A stretch of 64,000 nt of DNA from Roridomyces roridus (taxonomy: Eukaryota > Basidiomycota > Agaricomycetes > Agaricales > Mycenaceae), in the NCBI GenBank assembly GCA_029378245.1, contig JARKIF010000026.1, positions 1 through 64,000 of the forward strand, read 5' to 3'. Both the position numbers and the translations under genes were made by a program. The notes under the pieces were generated by a model. The model saw only the letters and a list, made by a program, of their open reading frames with translations. It made no database searches and was not told the DNA's origin. The first letter of the stretch is position 1; each line of letters starts with the position of its first letter. Shown here piece by piece: positions 41,122 to 53,409 of the stretch.

Positions 41122-43717
41122 CTAACTTGAATCGGACTCTGAATCAAGGATATCCATTTCACTGGGACCTGCGAGGCGGGTGTAGCATTCTTCAACAGCC
41201 TTCTTCTGCTTTTCCCATGAGCGGATGAGTTGGGGCGGTGGAGATGGTGCTCTCTACAGCCAAAAATGACAACAGGCTCCACAATAGAATTCATGGCTTA
41301 CCCGAATCCACTGCAAAATCAAGGCGAGCCATCTGGGCTGTACAACGCCGTGCCGGTGACAACGCAAGTGATACTCGACGTCCAGTTCCACACGTGAGCA
41401 AAGTTGCGCAAGGTTGAGATCCTTGAGGGCCTCTAATACCTCGGCATTTGGATTGCAGCGACACAATAGTGAGATCCATTCCCTAGGGCCAGTTCAGTGA
41501 TGCTCTCGACCGGAAGGAAGATAGGTACTTGCGCATTTAATGGGAGGAAGTCATCTGTGCGTAGAAGGCTCGTGATGCGGCGTATACACTGGAGGGCCGG
41601 AAAACGCAAGATTGCTGGACGAGGCATGTACAATGCGCCGCATTTGTTAGGATTATGAAGAAATTGTATAATCCGCGCCAGATCCACCGAATCAGTTTCT
41701 GTTACCTTCGTAAGCGGCAACAGTACATCCCATTTCAGCGCAAGCAACTCCAACACCTGATACCTCCGTCTCCATATTGTCGGGAATAAAACGCCATCGG
41801 GTACCACTGTACAAATTCGCAGGACAGAAAGGAGATCTGGGCTTTGAAGGTACTCTGGGTGTGAAACGAATGAATAATCCTGATTAACTTGAGAAGTCTG
41901 CGCCACCAGAAATATGAGCCAACATCAGGAAGAGCAAAAAAAAACACACCAGATCCAGAGTGAGTCGCTTGAATGCATGTGCAAGCTTATATAAATTGCC
42001 CCATGTTCTAATCAAAGCCAGTGGTGGGGGGCAATATCCCTACAGCAATCAGCAGCAAAAGTTGCGAAGAAATGGAATCTACCTCAAGCCAATTGGCAAT
42101 GATGGGGTCTTCATCGTCTGCGTAGGAGCTACAAAAGAGCTGGTGCTGAAAATCTACATTCCCAAGAATGGGAAGCAACTTGTCCGAGGGAGAGGCTCTT
42201 GGAACACACTCTACAAAACCGAATGTGATTGAGCTGTTAGAACGAATGTCACTTTTTTGGGTCCTCAAATATCAATAGTTGACTCACCGAAAGTCGGGAG
42301 GCTCCAATGATCCGGATGAGAGTGCAGAAGCCATGTCGTGCACCGTCGTGTTATGTAGGTCTTCCCCGGAAACACAAAATAAAAACGAGCGCTGCGAGTC
42401 GACCAGGAAGTCGCCAAAGGAGGCATGTAACAATTCCACCCGTTTCGGATAACCTATGGTGCGCACAGGGTATACCTGAACCACAGCATGTAAGCCACGT
42501 AAAACTGCACGAGACGTCCCGCGTCGCATTCGTAACACAATGTCGATCTGTTCGGGGTCTAAACATCCGGTTTGCCTCACTGCATGCAAGATGCGGAGGA
42601 GTATCGACTTATCGGGGATAACCGAAAGTATTTGAGTGTACAAGTCGTCGAGAGGAGTTAAGCTGGCGGGATCCAGGTTGAGCACTGCGGCGAGCTGCTC
42701 CGCAGGATGTGAATATTCGTCGTCGATGTAGCGAAGAACTGTGGAGGCGTGGATGAATGTTCCAGACGACATCTCGACGAGCTTTTGGGTCGTCTCTTCG
42801 CCAGGCCAGCCGTCTTCTAGCACGGTTCCGCGCGCAGAGTGTGTCTGATAGATTCGCGAGAATTCCTGCGTAAGATATTGCCGAATATCTGCATACGCCG
42901 CGTGATCCGGTCGTATCTCGAGACCCCGACAGACGGTTGAATGCTCTGGAGATTCGAAGACCTCGCGAAGATGAGGCTCGGATCGGCTACAGATGAGGAT
43001 ATGGAGGGGTGTATCACCAGAACGCAAGATGCCGATGAGTGCACGTATGAGGGTTGCCTGCGCTCCGCGATCTTCGCATTCATCCAAACCATCGATGACC
43101 AGGATTGGTCGAGCCCCCAGCGTGGGTGCGTCTCTGAACGGCTGGACTATGAATTTCTCCAGTTGCTGGCGAATCGCCTTCCCAAGGACCAGTCTGTCCG
43201 TCTCGACTGCGCGCTGTATCACGGGGCCAAGTTGGGGGAATGCCACGGTAAGCTGATATGCCAGAGTTGGAATCACGCTCCTCCAGTTACCGCGGCTGGC
43301 GCTCCCCCGCTTGAAGAAGAACGAGCCGCCCAGTTGACCACGGTCATGGCAGCTCGCGGCAAACTGTTGTGCGACTGCGGACTTGCCGATGCCAGCGCAG
43401 CCGTGGAGCCAAAGTACCGGGTTTTCGCTGAGCTGCTCGGAGGACCATCGATCCAGTTCATCCAAGATAGCACCTCGTGTGCCGGGATGACAGGCAGGAT
43501 CGGCAGGGCGCTCAGCGGCGTTGTGCATTGCGTCAAGAGAAACGGCGCGAAACAAAATGTCGAGGCCTTATCCGAATCAGCGCGCAGCTTGAGATTCCGG
43601 GCACAATGACGTACCGCTCTCCCCGAAGTTTGTCGCATGAGAGAGATTCATGTTTCCTGCGACATTGTACAAGGTGCTATTCTGGAACTGAACCGGCCGA
43701 TCCCCAGCGAGGGGCAT
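41122..43717 (-). CDS. NACHT-type STAND/NLR protein B
   Basis: Exons 43717-43615, 43566-42288, 42233-42083, 42039-41950, 41897-41533, 41482-41302 and 41253-41122 give 766 residues. Exon 2 is 1279 nt, the same as in NLR-A. The first exon has VQFQNSTLYNVAGNMNLS. The NACHT core shows GCAGIGKSA, ILVIDGLDECED and CSRSEPHLREVF. The C-terminus is repeat-free and ends PPPQLIRSWEKQKKAVEEC plus an acidic tail. The donor of intron 5 is GC (GCAAGT). It is probably the duplicate of NLR-A, since both lie next to parts of the same nitroreductase/BCS1 block. The role is inferred as immune or self-recognition switch. Confidence 0.87.
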
Positions 43718-44603
43718 GACTGCCAAGTGATGGAGAGAGGAAAAGAGGCAGCGTGTGTAAATAGCACTCACCATGGCACTGCCTTGTAAGTATTAATATA
43801 GCAATGCAAAGACGGCGGGGACAGCGTCACAGAAGTGAGGAGCATTTCCACTGGTGCTATAGCTAGCTTGCCGCGTCACGTAGTGACGTACTGGACGCTC
43901 GGTCACGGTGCAGACGACAGTTGGAAGACATGGTAGTTGAAGAGAGCCCGAAAAGATCATGTGATCCGGTGATCGGCGCTTTTCACCACCCTCGGGCCTC
44001 ACTGGCAGGCCTCAGCCTGAGAGCGCGCTCACAGCTGCTCTATCGAACGTCTCTTCCCTCTCTGATGGCAGCCTACGCGTCTGGTAACGCGCCGCTTTCC
44101 CACACAGCCTCGGCCGAAGAGAACAGACCACTTGACAACTTTCCCCAAGGTCAACCGGGGTCTAAGGATTAACCCCTGCCCATCGCAACCAAGATTTCAT
44201 CCATAGCGGTGCAAGCACCGTTCCCCTACTCTGGTTCCACATTATAGATACATGTCGGATCAGTGGCACACATCAAAGTGAATTGAGTGCATTGATGTAA
44301 CATACCTGCCGATCCACTGCCGGCGGTTACATCAACAATTTTGTTTGGTCGGAACATTCAACAGGTCAGGAACCCGACAGATGTATGCCATTATCTCGGA
44401 ACAGTTTGTGGGTCACGGCGCCTACTTAATCACAATGAGGTCAAAATCATGATTTGATGCGCACCCTTGTAGGAGATCACATATTCAGCCCCACAGAACC
44501 CTCCTCTTGACAGAGTAGGGGACCAACCATCCATCCAGCATGCCATTTTGCAACAGACCCAATGCCGCAGCGTCTCGTATAACCAGTTCTATCCATCCAC
44601 AAC
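43718..44603. other. Intergenic: NLR-B upstream region and tRNA leader
   Basis: No exon recognised. 44150-44186 (CAACCGGGGT...AGGATTA...CCCCTGCCC) resembles 39098-39137 near the tRNA half-copy. A 10-bp inverted pair TTGATGTAAC/GTTACATCAA lies at 44292-44301 and 44326-44335. Confidence 0.4.
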
Positions 44604-44693
44604 GGGTAAATAGTGTAGTTGGTTATCGCGCCCGCTTCGCATTTGAATCACGTGACGTGCGGGAGGTGCTGGGTTCAATTCCCAGTTTATCCA
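44604..44693 (+). tRNA. tRNA-Ala (CGC) with 16-nt intron
   Basis: GGGTAAA pairs with TTTATCC over 7 bp with the alanine-specific G3-U70 wobble, followed by discriminator A. The D arm is TAGTGTAGTTGGTTATCGCG. The anticodon stem CCCGC/GCGGG closes a loop TTCGCA...T with anticodon CGC, and 16 extra nt follow position 37, the canonical place for a tRNA intron. The T arm CTGGG-TTCAATT-CCCAG is perfect. A T-run follows shortly after the end as a Pol III terminator. Confidence 0.9.
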
Positions 44694-44945
44694 GTCCTTT
44701 TTCTTCTCCCGCCCTTTCAAATCCCTCTCTTTTCACTCTTTTTCTCACCGATTTGCTACCCTCAAACTCTGGGAAAGGTGGTGTTCCTGAAAATGAGGTG
44801 CCGCTCTTTTCAGCATCTAATAATACAATTTTTCGCAGTCGCCTACATTAGCTTTGAGTTCCAGGGACCAGGTTCAAATAGCTTAAGAGCACTGCCCAAT
44901 GAGGAATTGAATGGCATACTTAGGCTTTGAACCAACATCATGTGA

Positions 44946-46235
44946 CACTGTGAAAACATCGGCGCATGAATTTCATGTCGCCGTGCCATGAACAAGCAGA
45001 ATCAGGGGCCGTGGGCTGAAATGAACATGTCATGCACCTGGGGTCATTCAGGCATTATTGAGTGATTTTGACTCACTCCGCACCAAGTACAAAATCATGG
45101 TCTCTTTGGTGAATTTCAGGAACAGTTCCGCTGAATTTGCGAAGCCGAAATCATGGGAGAAATGCATGAAAATCAACGAGAAAGATGGAAAAGAATATTG
45201 ATCAAGCTAGGGTGTTCTTCGATCGATCTGTACCCGGTCCGGACATCCCTCGACGACCACGCTGTTCCACGGTGGGATTTTTGAATGGAGACGGACTTGA
45301 GCAGGGCGGAAATTCGTTGTGTGGAGCGGCTGCTGCGGATGAGGTCAGTGGTGTCACGTCTGTCACGGCGCTCCACTCCTTCCTCCCAACCGTCACCTCC
45401 CTTCTGCCCCCGTCCTCCTCTTCCACTCGTTCGCCACAGAAGCCCCCCATCCACTCAACTACATGCCAATATACACCTCCAGGCCATTCTCACACCCTCA
45501 CGGCGCTTGTGGGACCTCCCAGCGACCACACGTCTGGCAGCATGCCCAAGCCGCCGTGGCAGTCACAATTAGGTGTAGAACTCGATTCCGACTCACCGCT
45601 GAGGCCAAAGGGTATCCGGTGCGTCGCTGATTCCGCTTTATTCACTCTGTTCTGACCCAACACGAACTCGAGAAGTCCTCAAGTCAGCGGCGGTCAGAAT
45701 TGGAACGCCGGCGGCGGCGACTCTCGCTCCGATCTCCAGTGCGTACCCCATCCATTGCTCTTGATGCTACGAGACCTTCCCGCTCCGCTTCACGCAACTC
45801 GAGGTATGTACTGTTGATCTTCTCGGGCCGGACACCTTCTAATCAGGATGAGTCTCAGCCGACAGTGAAGTTATCGACTATAATGATGCGGATGGCGGAG
45901 GCGAGAGTGGGCGGGTGCAAGTAGCACATCGTTGTATCACGTACATTTAGTTTGAAATTCACATTCCTTCCATCTGAAATTCGGGGTCCCAGGGAATAGT
46001 ATTCATTATCATACGGCCTGACTCAAATTGGACTCACTGGCTTCCCAGTCATTTTCATGTCAAGAGGACATGAAAAAGGCACATGAAAACGTCGAAAACG
46101 GACATGAATCGAAATTGCGTACTTCACCGAAAGGGAGCCGATTTTAATGCGCGTCGCTTTGATATTCATGCAATCCAGACATGAATTGGGGGGTACCGAG
46201 GGACATGATTTTCATGTGCCCCGGGTCTCACAGTG
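44946..46235. mobile_element. CACTA-like (EnSpm) non-autonomous element, 1290 bp
   Basis: The ends read CACTGTGA...TCACAGTG. The first 33 nt of each end pair at about 26 positions (including CATGAA and TCATGTC). A 3-bp direct repeat TGA flanks both sides (943-945 and 236-238 of the respective kilobases). CACT(A/G) termini and 3-bp duplications define this superfamily. Subterminal CATGAAAA/TTTTCATG motifs recur, as expected for transposase-binding sites. Several overlapping short frames lie inside, none convincing. Confidence 0.75.
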
Positions 46236-48606
46236 TGAGGATTCACGCGGTTCAAAAAACTGTACAAATTTTGGATTGACACCTAGGCCCGAGGCTGAAT
46301 GGAATTCGTTCCGACGGCCGGCGCACAAGAACACAGTCTGAACACCGGTCGTAATCAGCGGGATGTGATCCAAATCTTGATTCCATGTTTTGGTTGGCAA
46401 GCTCCAACAGTAACAACTTGACCGCCATTGACCAGTGAGGCAATTCTGGGGATGCTGATATCCCTTCAGAGTCAATTACGTGCCCGAGTCGAATTCCAAC
46501 CAGGTTGATTAAGGCGATTCCCACGGTTCAAATCAATTTATTCACGGACCAGGGAAGTACGGTGTAGCAGGGACTTGTGGCCTCGTCGAGGCAGACATTA
46601 TCCGTTCTTTAAGATTCTGTCTCCTTTTGTTTGCTCCTTGATTTCTGCGTCCCCATTTGTATGGAGCTCGTTTTATCCTCCTTTTTCAACCTGCCTGGCG
46701 GCCAATGGTATCCCCCAAGATCTACTTTCATTTTTCTCATGAGAACCCGAAATTAAACTCAACAGCTTTTGAACAGCATTATAGGCCATCATGATGTACC
46801 GCCGGCTCGAGGCGACGTACACCTGCCGGCAGCCAGTGTGATCATGTTCATCTTGAGCTCACAGCAATCTTCCCGAATTCGGTTTGCTTTGCTCCAACGC
46901 TCCTCGTGTTACTCAACAGCCTGGTCCATGCGCTACTTACTTCTGGCTTGGCTGCTGTGTGCATAGGTCCGCCGACTCGCCACGTATCCCTCCGACAGAT
47001 GATTGCCAAATGGTACATATAAGAACACGGATGAAGTTTCACCGATCTCCCATGTTCTCTCCGATGTTGCCCCCGGGCCCACTGCCTCTGGATCTCATCC
47101 GAAAGTTGAAACCTCCTACCATGCGGATTCTTGAGGCTTACGACACTTTGCTGGGCCTGCGCTCACCTCAACCTCGTGCTGGAATATCCAGCCTTCAACA
47201 TCAGCCGTTCTGATGCTCAACAATGTGTCTCGCCCTGTACCAGCGGAACTGGCGCCTGTATCGCTCCCTGAAATCCAGCCCCCGGGATCCCCTCTCATGT
47301 AAACCTTCTTCGAGTTACTGTCTGTCTCCAGGACGGGTGGCGTACTTTGTGCATTCTAACATCGCGGGGTGCTTCCAAGGTCTGAATCAATTCGCCGCGG
47401 CCTGGGGTTTCTATCTTCACAAATTCGGGCGTCGTTTGTTCAGGTTCAGAACGGGTACTTTCAGTCCGCGGTCATTTTCCCATGATTCCGAGCCATTGAG
47501 TGAATAAATACTCCCTTCTGAACTTGGGATCATTCACAAAGTACAAACAGAATTAGAATTCCTGGTCATGTATGGGCAGGGGCCTAGCGCACGCGAGCTC
47601 CGGCGGCTGCAGCATCTCAATTTCCAAAGTTGTAGTGTAGTACTATTGATACTAGTGTAAGTATCACAATTGCCGTCCTATTGTCCCTCCACTCACATCG
47701 AATTCACCTCGAATCGTTCAGCCAACAGCCAACCTTGAGAGGAGGTACTTACTCCTATTCCGATTTGCCGGAGCGAAGCGGAGGCACACCTTGTTAGATA
47801 CAGTCTGACGTCTGGTAGATTAGCACGCGCATTAGGCGCCGCCGCGAGGCTAGGACAGATAACACACCTTGTCTCCGAACTTCCTTGCTGCTGCGTCCTT
47901 CTCGGCGTCTAGGTCGTACGTTTCCAACGGTACCTCAAAAATCACGCTCGACCAAGTCAGTAAGCAGACTCCCTAGTCTCAACATACTTACTTATAATTA
48001 CTAGGGCGTAATGATTCGCCAAGGCAACATTTCGGAGCTCAATGCTGACTACATAGTGGAACCTGGATCTAGAACGTTCTGCGAAAACAATGTTTGGGCA
48101 ATGGGCGGTAGCTTTATCGAAACAATACTGCGGCTGTTCAGAAACGGACAGTGTATCCAGGAATTCCGTTGCTTGCGCGCAGAGAATTCACACGGTTCAA
48201 TTTACCGCAGGATGTCCAATTCAAATGGGTTTGGTCGCGGCTATTCAGAAACGGATAGTGTAGTCCCGATCAACATTTCCGAGACATCAAGTTGGTTGTT
48301 GTCCGTTGTTGGCGTATCACACGGCATCAGCGGGCCTCTGCTTTTGATCTTGACCACCATCATGTCTCCAGCTTTGCTCGTGGCACCGAATCCGACCTTT
48401 TCTGGATGAACGGGTCACACACACACCTACTCCGCGTCCCCTTGCTGGTGTCGACTCTTGGTCTTCTGGCGAACTCAGAGAGGTCACTCCAACCTCGACA
48501 GGCGCGCTCGCTTCCAAATAAACTGCCCCGGATCGAAAGGATCTAAAAACAGGGCCGACTGGGCAGTGTACTTCACAACACCGCTTCCCTCACGTTCCCT
48601 CCCCCG
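46236..48606. other. 2.4 kb without recognised gene
   Basis: Only short overlapping frames are seen. A direct repeat of about 28 bp with few changes (CGGCTRTTCAGAAACGG) occurs near 48131 and 48238. The part before 48600 contains the putative promoter of NLR-C. Confidence 0.4.
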
Positions 48607-49720
48607 ATGTCCCTCTCCCAGCCTCCTCAACGAGACTGCGCCATGTCTCCTCGCATTGGAGGCAATAGCCCAGTGCACATCCAGAGCAGTACGTTTAACA
48701 GTATCGCGGGAAACATGAACGTTTCCCACACGATAAACGTCGGCGAAAGCGGTCAGTACTCACTCTTGCCGAGACTTCAATGCTCCTCATCGTTTATTCG
48801 TAGGCCTGGACATCTTGCGCCGCGCGTTGTGCGAGGACGCCATGCACGACTCGGCCGTTCGCCCTACCGATCCCTCTTGTCATCCGGGCACACGAAATGC
48901 GATATTCGAGCGGCTCGATGAATGGTGTTTTATGCAGCCTACAAACAGCGCAATATGCTGGCTCCATGGCTGCGCTGGAATCGGCAAGTCCGCAATCGCC
49001 CAACAATTCGCCGCAAGCTGCCAAGCTCGCGGTCAATTGGGCGGCTCTTTCTTCTGGAAGCGCAGCGATGCAGGCCGTGGGCACTGGAGAAGTTTATTCC
49101 CAACTCTCGCTTATCAACTCGCCACTTCATTCCCTGGAATTAGCCCCCTGATACAGCGGGCAGTCGAGACAGACAGACTCGTCGCCAGCAAGTCGATGCG
49201 TCACCAACTCGAGAAGCTGATCATCCTGCCATTCAGAGAGGCGCCGAAGCTCAAATCTCGTCCCGTCTGGGTCCTCGACGGATTGGACGAGTGCGAAGAC
49301 CATGCGATACAGACTATGCTCCTGCGATTACTCATCAATTCTGTACGACACGGACTTCCCATCCACATCCTGATTTGCAGCCGCTCAGAATCACATCTGC
49401 GCGAGGTACTCCAGTCTCGGTACCTTACGCGGATCCGGCGATTTCATACAAGGCGGGGGGTCCCATTGGATGATGGCTGGCCTGACGAGGGTACGATTCG
49501 GGAGCTGGTCGAAAAGTCGTCTGGAACGTTCATCTACGCGTCCACAATCGTCCGTTATGTTGAATTCACACCCCGCGGACCGCTAGCGACTCATTATCCA
49601 CAGAAATCGCGCAACACACCACCACATCTCATTGATTCATTGAATCATGGGAGCGACAGGACACTGCTGAAGATAAATGCTATGGTCGTGTTCTGCGGAC
49701 GAAGAATTCACAAGATTTGA
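48607..49720 (+). pseudogene. NLR C, internally deleted NACHT protein
   Basis: Exon 1 (48607-48751) carries VHIQSSTFNSIAGNMNVS. Exon 2 (48804-49720) holds an intact Walker A (GCAGIGKSA) and Walker B (VWVLDGLDECED). Aligned to NLR-E, three deletions follow the CSRSESHLREVLQS stretch: about 75 nt, 12 nt, and then a jump of over 1 kb straight into the last-exon region (ATHYPQKS..TPP). The frame survives to 353 codons but lacks the C-terminal half, and the tail is read in a shifted frame. It could still be made as a NACHT-only fragment. Its 3' end is 222 bp from the convergent MYND copy 4. Confidence 0.8.
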
Positions 49721-49942
49721 ACAGTAGGTTCTAACGGAGTAGTTGAGCGAATGTTGAGCTCATCGGTGTGAATAATTCTAGGTACTATCTCCACACCGGA
49801 TATGTATTTATTGGCCATTGAGTCGGCTTCTCCACCCGAACAACGGAGTCCGGAAGGTGAGGAATAAAAGTGGCAGCGATTGAATCGGTATTGTACTTAA
49901 TCGTAATCAGCAAGCTCCAAGAAAAATAGCAACGCAAGTAAT

Positions 49943-51323
49943 TTAACAACGCCCGGGACACATCTTCCTCTTCATGTCCTCGATTGCTTGTTCCATCGAC
50001 GGCGGATTCCGCACAATAGTCTCCTTCGCAAGCGCTTCGGGACTTCCCCAAGTCGCGCGGTGCTCTGCCAGCAGTCAAACGGGGTAAAAGAACAGACTGA
50101 TCAGTCGACATACCCTGCTCATAACTGTCCAAATATTTTGACAGGACGCGTACCATCCTGCTCGGATTCTCCAAAGCCTTCTTATACTCGACCGGCCCAT
50201 CAAAATCCGTCTCTCCAGGTGCGCAAGGGCGGAAGTGCCCATTGACATTACAAAATTTGTAAAGTGGAGTGCGACTACCGTCCGTGTTGAGCCGGCCAAT
50301 GATGTTCTGCCCGCCTTTGAGACCGGAAAGCATACCATGCTGGCGGACGGTGTAGTCGGCGAGTGCTCCCGGGACCTCAGCCGATTCCAACTCGGCGTCG
50401 GAGATGTTGCGAGGAAGGGGCCAAAAGGATGCGTGGAAGTGAGTGATGCCGCGATTAACGTGCGGGACGTAGAGGTTGAGGTCAAAGCCGGGCGGCATAA
50501 CTTGGAGCGCAACGTCGGAGCACGGAAATGACCACATCTGGCTCCTGGAATCTTGGTCGTCCGGAAACTTACAATAACCAACGAAGAGTTTGAAAGATGT
50601 CTTTCCGCGCTTCTTGAGAGCTTTCACCGCCGCTGCCGAATCCTTGTACGGGCCTTGCTGCCAAGTAGTCTCGAAAGCCTCAGCATCGCTAACGTCTCGC
50701 TGGAGCAGCACCACCCGATCGATGAAGAAGGTCCGGTTTTCGTACTTGGACCCGGCATGCTCTTCAGAGACGGAAATCAGAAGGGCGACATTGAAGTTGG
50801 CAGCGACCTTTGGGTCGTTCTTCAGAGCCGCGCATGCGATGACAAGATGGTTCGCCACGTTCAAGAAATTCCTGTCCCAATTCAGCAGATGTGAGGGGGC
50901 GATGTAACGGTCGAGCTACCACTCGTTGAGCTTCGATTGCCAATCGAGCTTGGGGTCGTTGATCGTGCTGGAAAGCGTTACGAGGGACGTCGACGCGTAC
51001 AGAGGACAGCGCTTACCCAGGACCCAAGGATTTAGCAAACACACTCGAAAGCTTCCTATTCGCCTCGAAAAGGTGACACTGGTTTCTGTGGTCCTCGCCC
51101 CAATCCTGCTTCTGGCATTCTTTCTGTCGGAGGATGAGAAGAGACTCTTGAGTAGCCTGTGACGACGCACAGAGCAGTACTTGGACACGAGGCACCCAGC
51201 ACAAGAAAGGAGCTGCTTCTTGCCACGCAAAGAGGACTCGCGACGACCGCACGAGTCACACTCTGGCTCCCATGCGTGCCACACGGTCTCGTTCCCCTCC
51301 CAGAGCTTGGGTTCTTTGGTCAT
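49943..51323 (-). CDS. MYND-type zinc finger protein, copy 4
   Basis: Exons 51323-51171, 51123-51017, 50967-50920, 50871-50114 and 50064-49943 join to 395 residues. The finger is complete: CDSCGRRESS, CAGCLVSKYCS, KECQKQDWGEDHRNQC. The C-terminal domain shows FIDRVVLLQRDVSD, SFPCSDVALQVMPPGF and HVNRGITHFHASFWPLPR, and the tail is EQAIEDMKRKMCPGRC. It is tail-to-tail with NLR-C. The intron after NEW begins GTAGCT in every copy; without splicing it would give an in-frame stop at once. Confidence 0.87.
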
Positions 51324-51435
51324 TGTGCCGCGCGAGCTCGAGGAAGGGAGAGGAGGGAAAGGGATGAAAAGAAAGGCGAAAGAGGCGGACTTGTAAAATT
51401 TGGAAGGCCTCGGATCACCCCGAAAGATTGAGTAA

Positions 51436-52958
51436 CATCAGCAAAATAGCAGGTTTGTCTTGGGCGTCTTTTGTCTTGACGACTCGTCTTTTGTCTTGAA
51501 GGAGCATCTTGGAGCATCTTGGTCTTGGGCAAGACGTCTTGGACTGCTTGGCGACATTGTTCCGTCTTCGGAGGATTCGCGTTTCAAATGCATCTGATCT
51601 CAAAGCTGCCCAAGACGAATCGAGGTTTCCCAAGATGTAAAGACGAAAGATGCAATTTGAAAGAAAAGATTAAGGATTAGGACTAAGTAGCAGTAGATTA
51701 CATTCACTGGCATATGTATATGGCCTACCCCGTGGCTGACCAGGGTGAAAATGCGAGCCCTCCGACTGGCTCATTGTTGGCAGATGACTTTGACGAGGGC
51801 CGCCAGGTCAAGTGGAGAGGAGAGGAAGTCAAAGCGACTCGAGTCAGTGCGGAGGTAACGTCGGTGTGCTGGCAGTCGTGGAGGGAGGAAGCGACAGAGT
51901 GCGACAGAGGGAAATGTTAAAGTGCTTCGAACTCCGCCCGGATCACAGATACGCGAATGACTCACATGGTCGCTTGGTTACCAATCCATGGCGTGATTGT
52001 GCCACGTCCACTTCTTCTCTTTTCACTCTCACCATCCCTCCTCCCTCCGTACCGTCCACTGTGCCCGCCATAGCCGCCCGCCCACCCCACGCCCATCTCC
52101 GACCGCCACAGCTCCTAGGACGACTTGCTGCAAGTTATTACCCTTACGCCGCGCCACACCAGCCACACCCCACCTATTGCTCCGACGCCCACTGAAGACA
52201 CGATAACACGATAACAAGGAGGCCTGGAGCCCGTATCCCTGGCCTTTCTCGCCCCGCCACCATTGAACACACTTCCCTCGCTCCACCACCTTCGCATCTG
52301 CCGCATCACCTACCATGTTACCGTCTCCGAAACCGGCACTTGAAGACCCCGAGTGAAGACTGCCACCACCAATGTCTATGGCCATCATCACTCCACACGC
52401 ACCCTGCCGTGCTCATCCCTCAAGACCCGGCCACAATATCCCATTCTCACCCTCAAGGCTCTGGCCTAACCGTCGTCCGTCAAATGAAGATGTTGGGCGG
52501 CGTCAAGAGATCGCCCTTCCAAACCTCAAGCCCTTACCGCAATCGTCCACCCTCCTCCTTCGCCCCTTGTGTACAAGCCCCGCCAGCCAGACGCTCCAAG
52601 CAAGACCGACTAGGCCGCTAGTCTCCCTCTCTCCCATCTGGTACGTGCGGCGTGTTCCTCGATTTCCTTTCCCATATATACTTGGTTTATTGTACTATTT
52701 ACATGAATACATGTGTCTTTTCGTACATCTTCTGTGGGAATCGGAACGTCTTGAGATGTCTTTTTCAGTGTCTTGACGAAGCCTTGTTGCTTCTTGCCCA
52801 AGATGCCCGCCGTCTTCCCAAGACAGATGTGTCTTCCCAAGCAATGTACTTAGCTTGGCCAAGACACGTCGTCTTTGGCAAAGTCACGTCTTTTCCGTCT
52901 TCTACGTCTTGGCCAAGACGCAAAAGACGCCAAAGACGAACCTGCGATTTTGCTGATG
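51436..52958. mobile_element. TIR element E4, 1.5 kb, with GTCTTG subterminal repeats
   Basis: The two ends pair over 38 nt with three mismatches, beginning CATCAGCAAAAT. Blocks dense in GTCTTG/CAAGAC lie just inside both ends (51450-51650 and 52745-52945). The interior has only low-complexity Pro/Ser/His frames. No target duplication is evident. The outer CATCAGNAAAA resembles the ends of E2 at 4.2-5.0 kb, so the two may belong to one superfamily. Confidence 0.8.
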
Positions 52959-53409
52959 AATTCGCTCGCGGTCACGGTGGACCCACACACAAGTGACAAA
53001 CATCGGGAATCTAGGAAGACCAGCGAGCATGAAACCCTCAATTGGGAAAAAAAAGGGAAGGGCGAAGGTGCGACATCCAATAGGTATACCGCGCCCCGGC
53101 TTGAACGAGGTTCATCAGGCCAGCAGCCGCGGCGACCAATTGCAACTTCAATGAAGCCAAATTCAAACATCGGTGACCAGAATTCTAGAACCAAAGGACG
53201 AAGAGTGGATAGCCGAGTCGTCGATAGCTTTGCAACCCAGGCGGGAGAGATACATGACGATTCGGCGAACTTCCCGAGCTTTCCTTGTCACAATCGCGCC
53301 GCCCTCTGCAGAGGTGGGCTCGGGCTCGATGATGGCATGCCAATATAAACGGCGGTCGCGACGAGTCGCCGTTGTGTGAGATCCCATACCTGTGCGTGTC
53401 TCTTTCAGT

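Noticed and set aside
45185..45655. 156-codon frame inside the CACTA-like element
   Set aside because: Overlapped by equal-length frames on both strands and without domain; likely not a gene.
46769..47507. Series of short plus-strand frames
   Set aside because: No homology between them, no convincing splice sites or family motif.
51812..52195. Pro/Ser/His-rich frames in element E4
   Set aside because: Low-complexity and mirrored on the other strand; the interval is better explained as a non-autonomous transposon.
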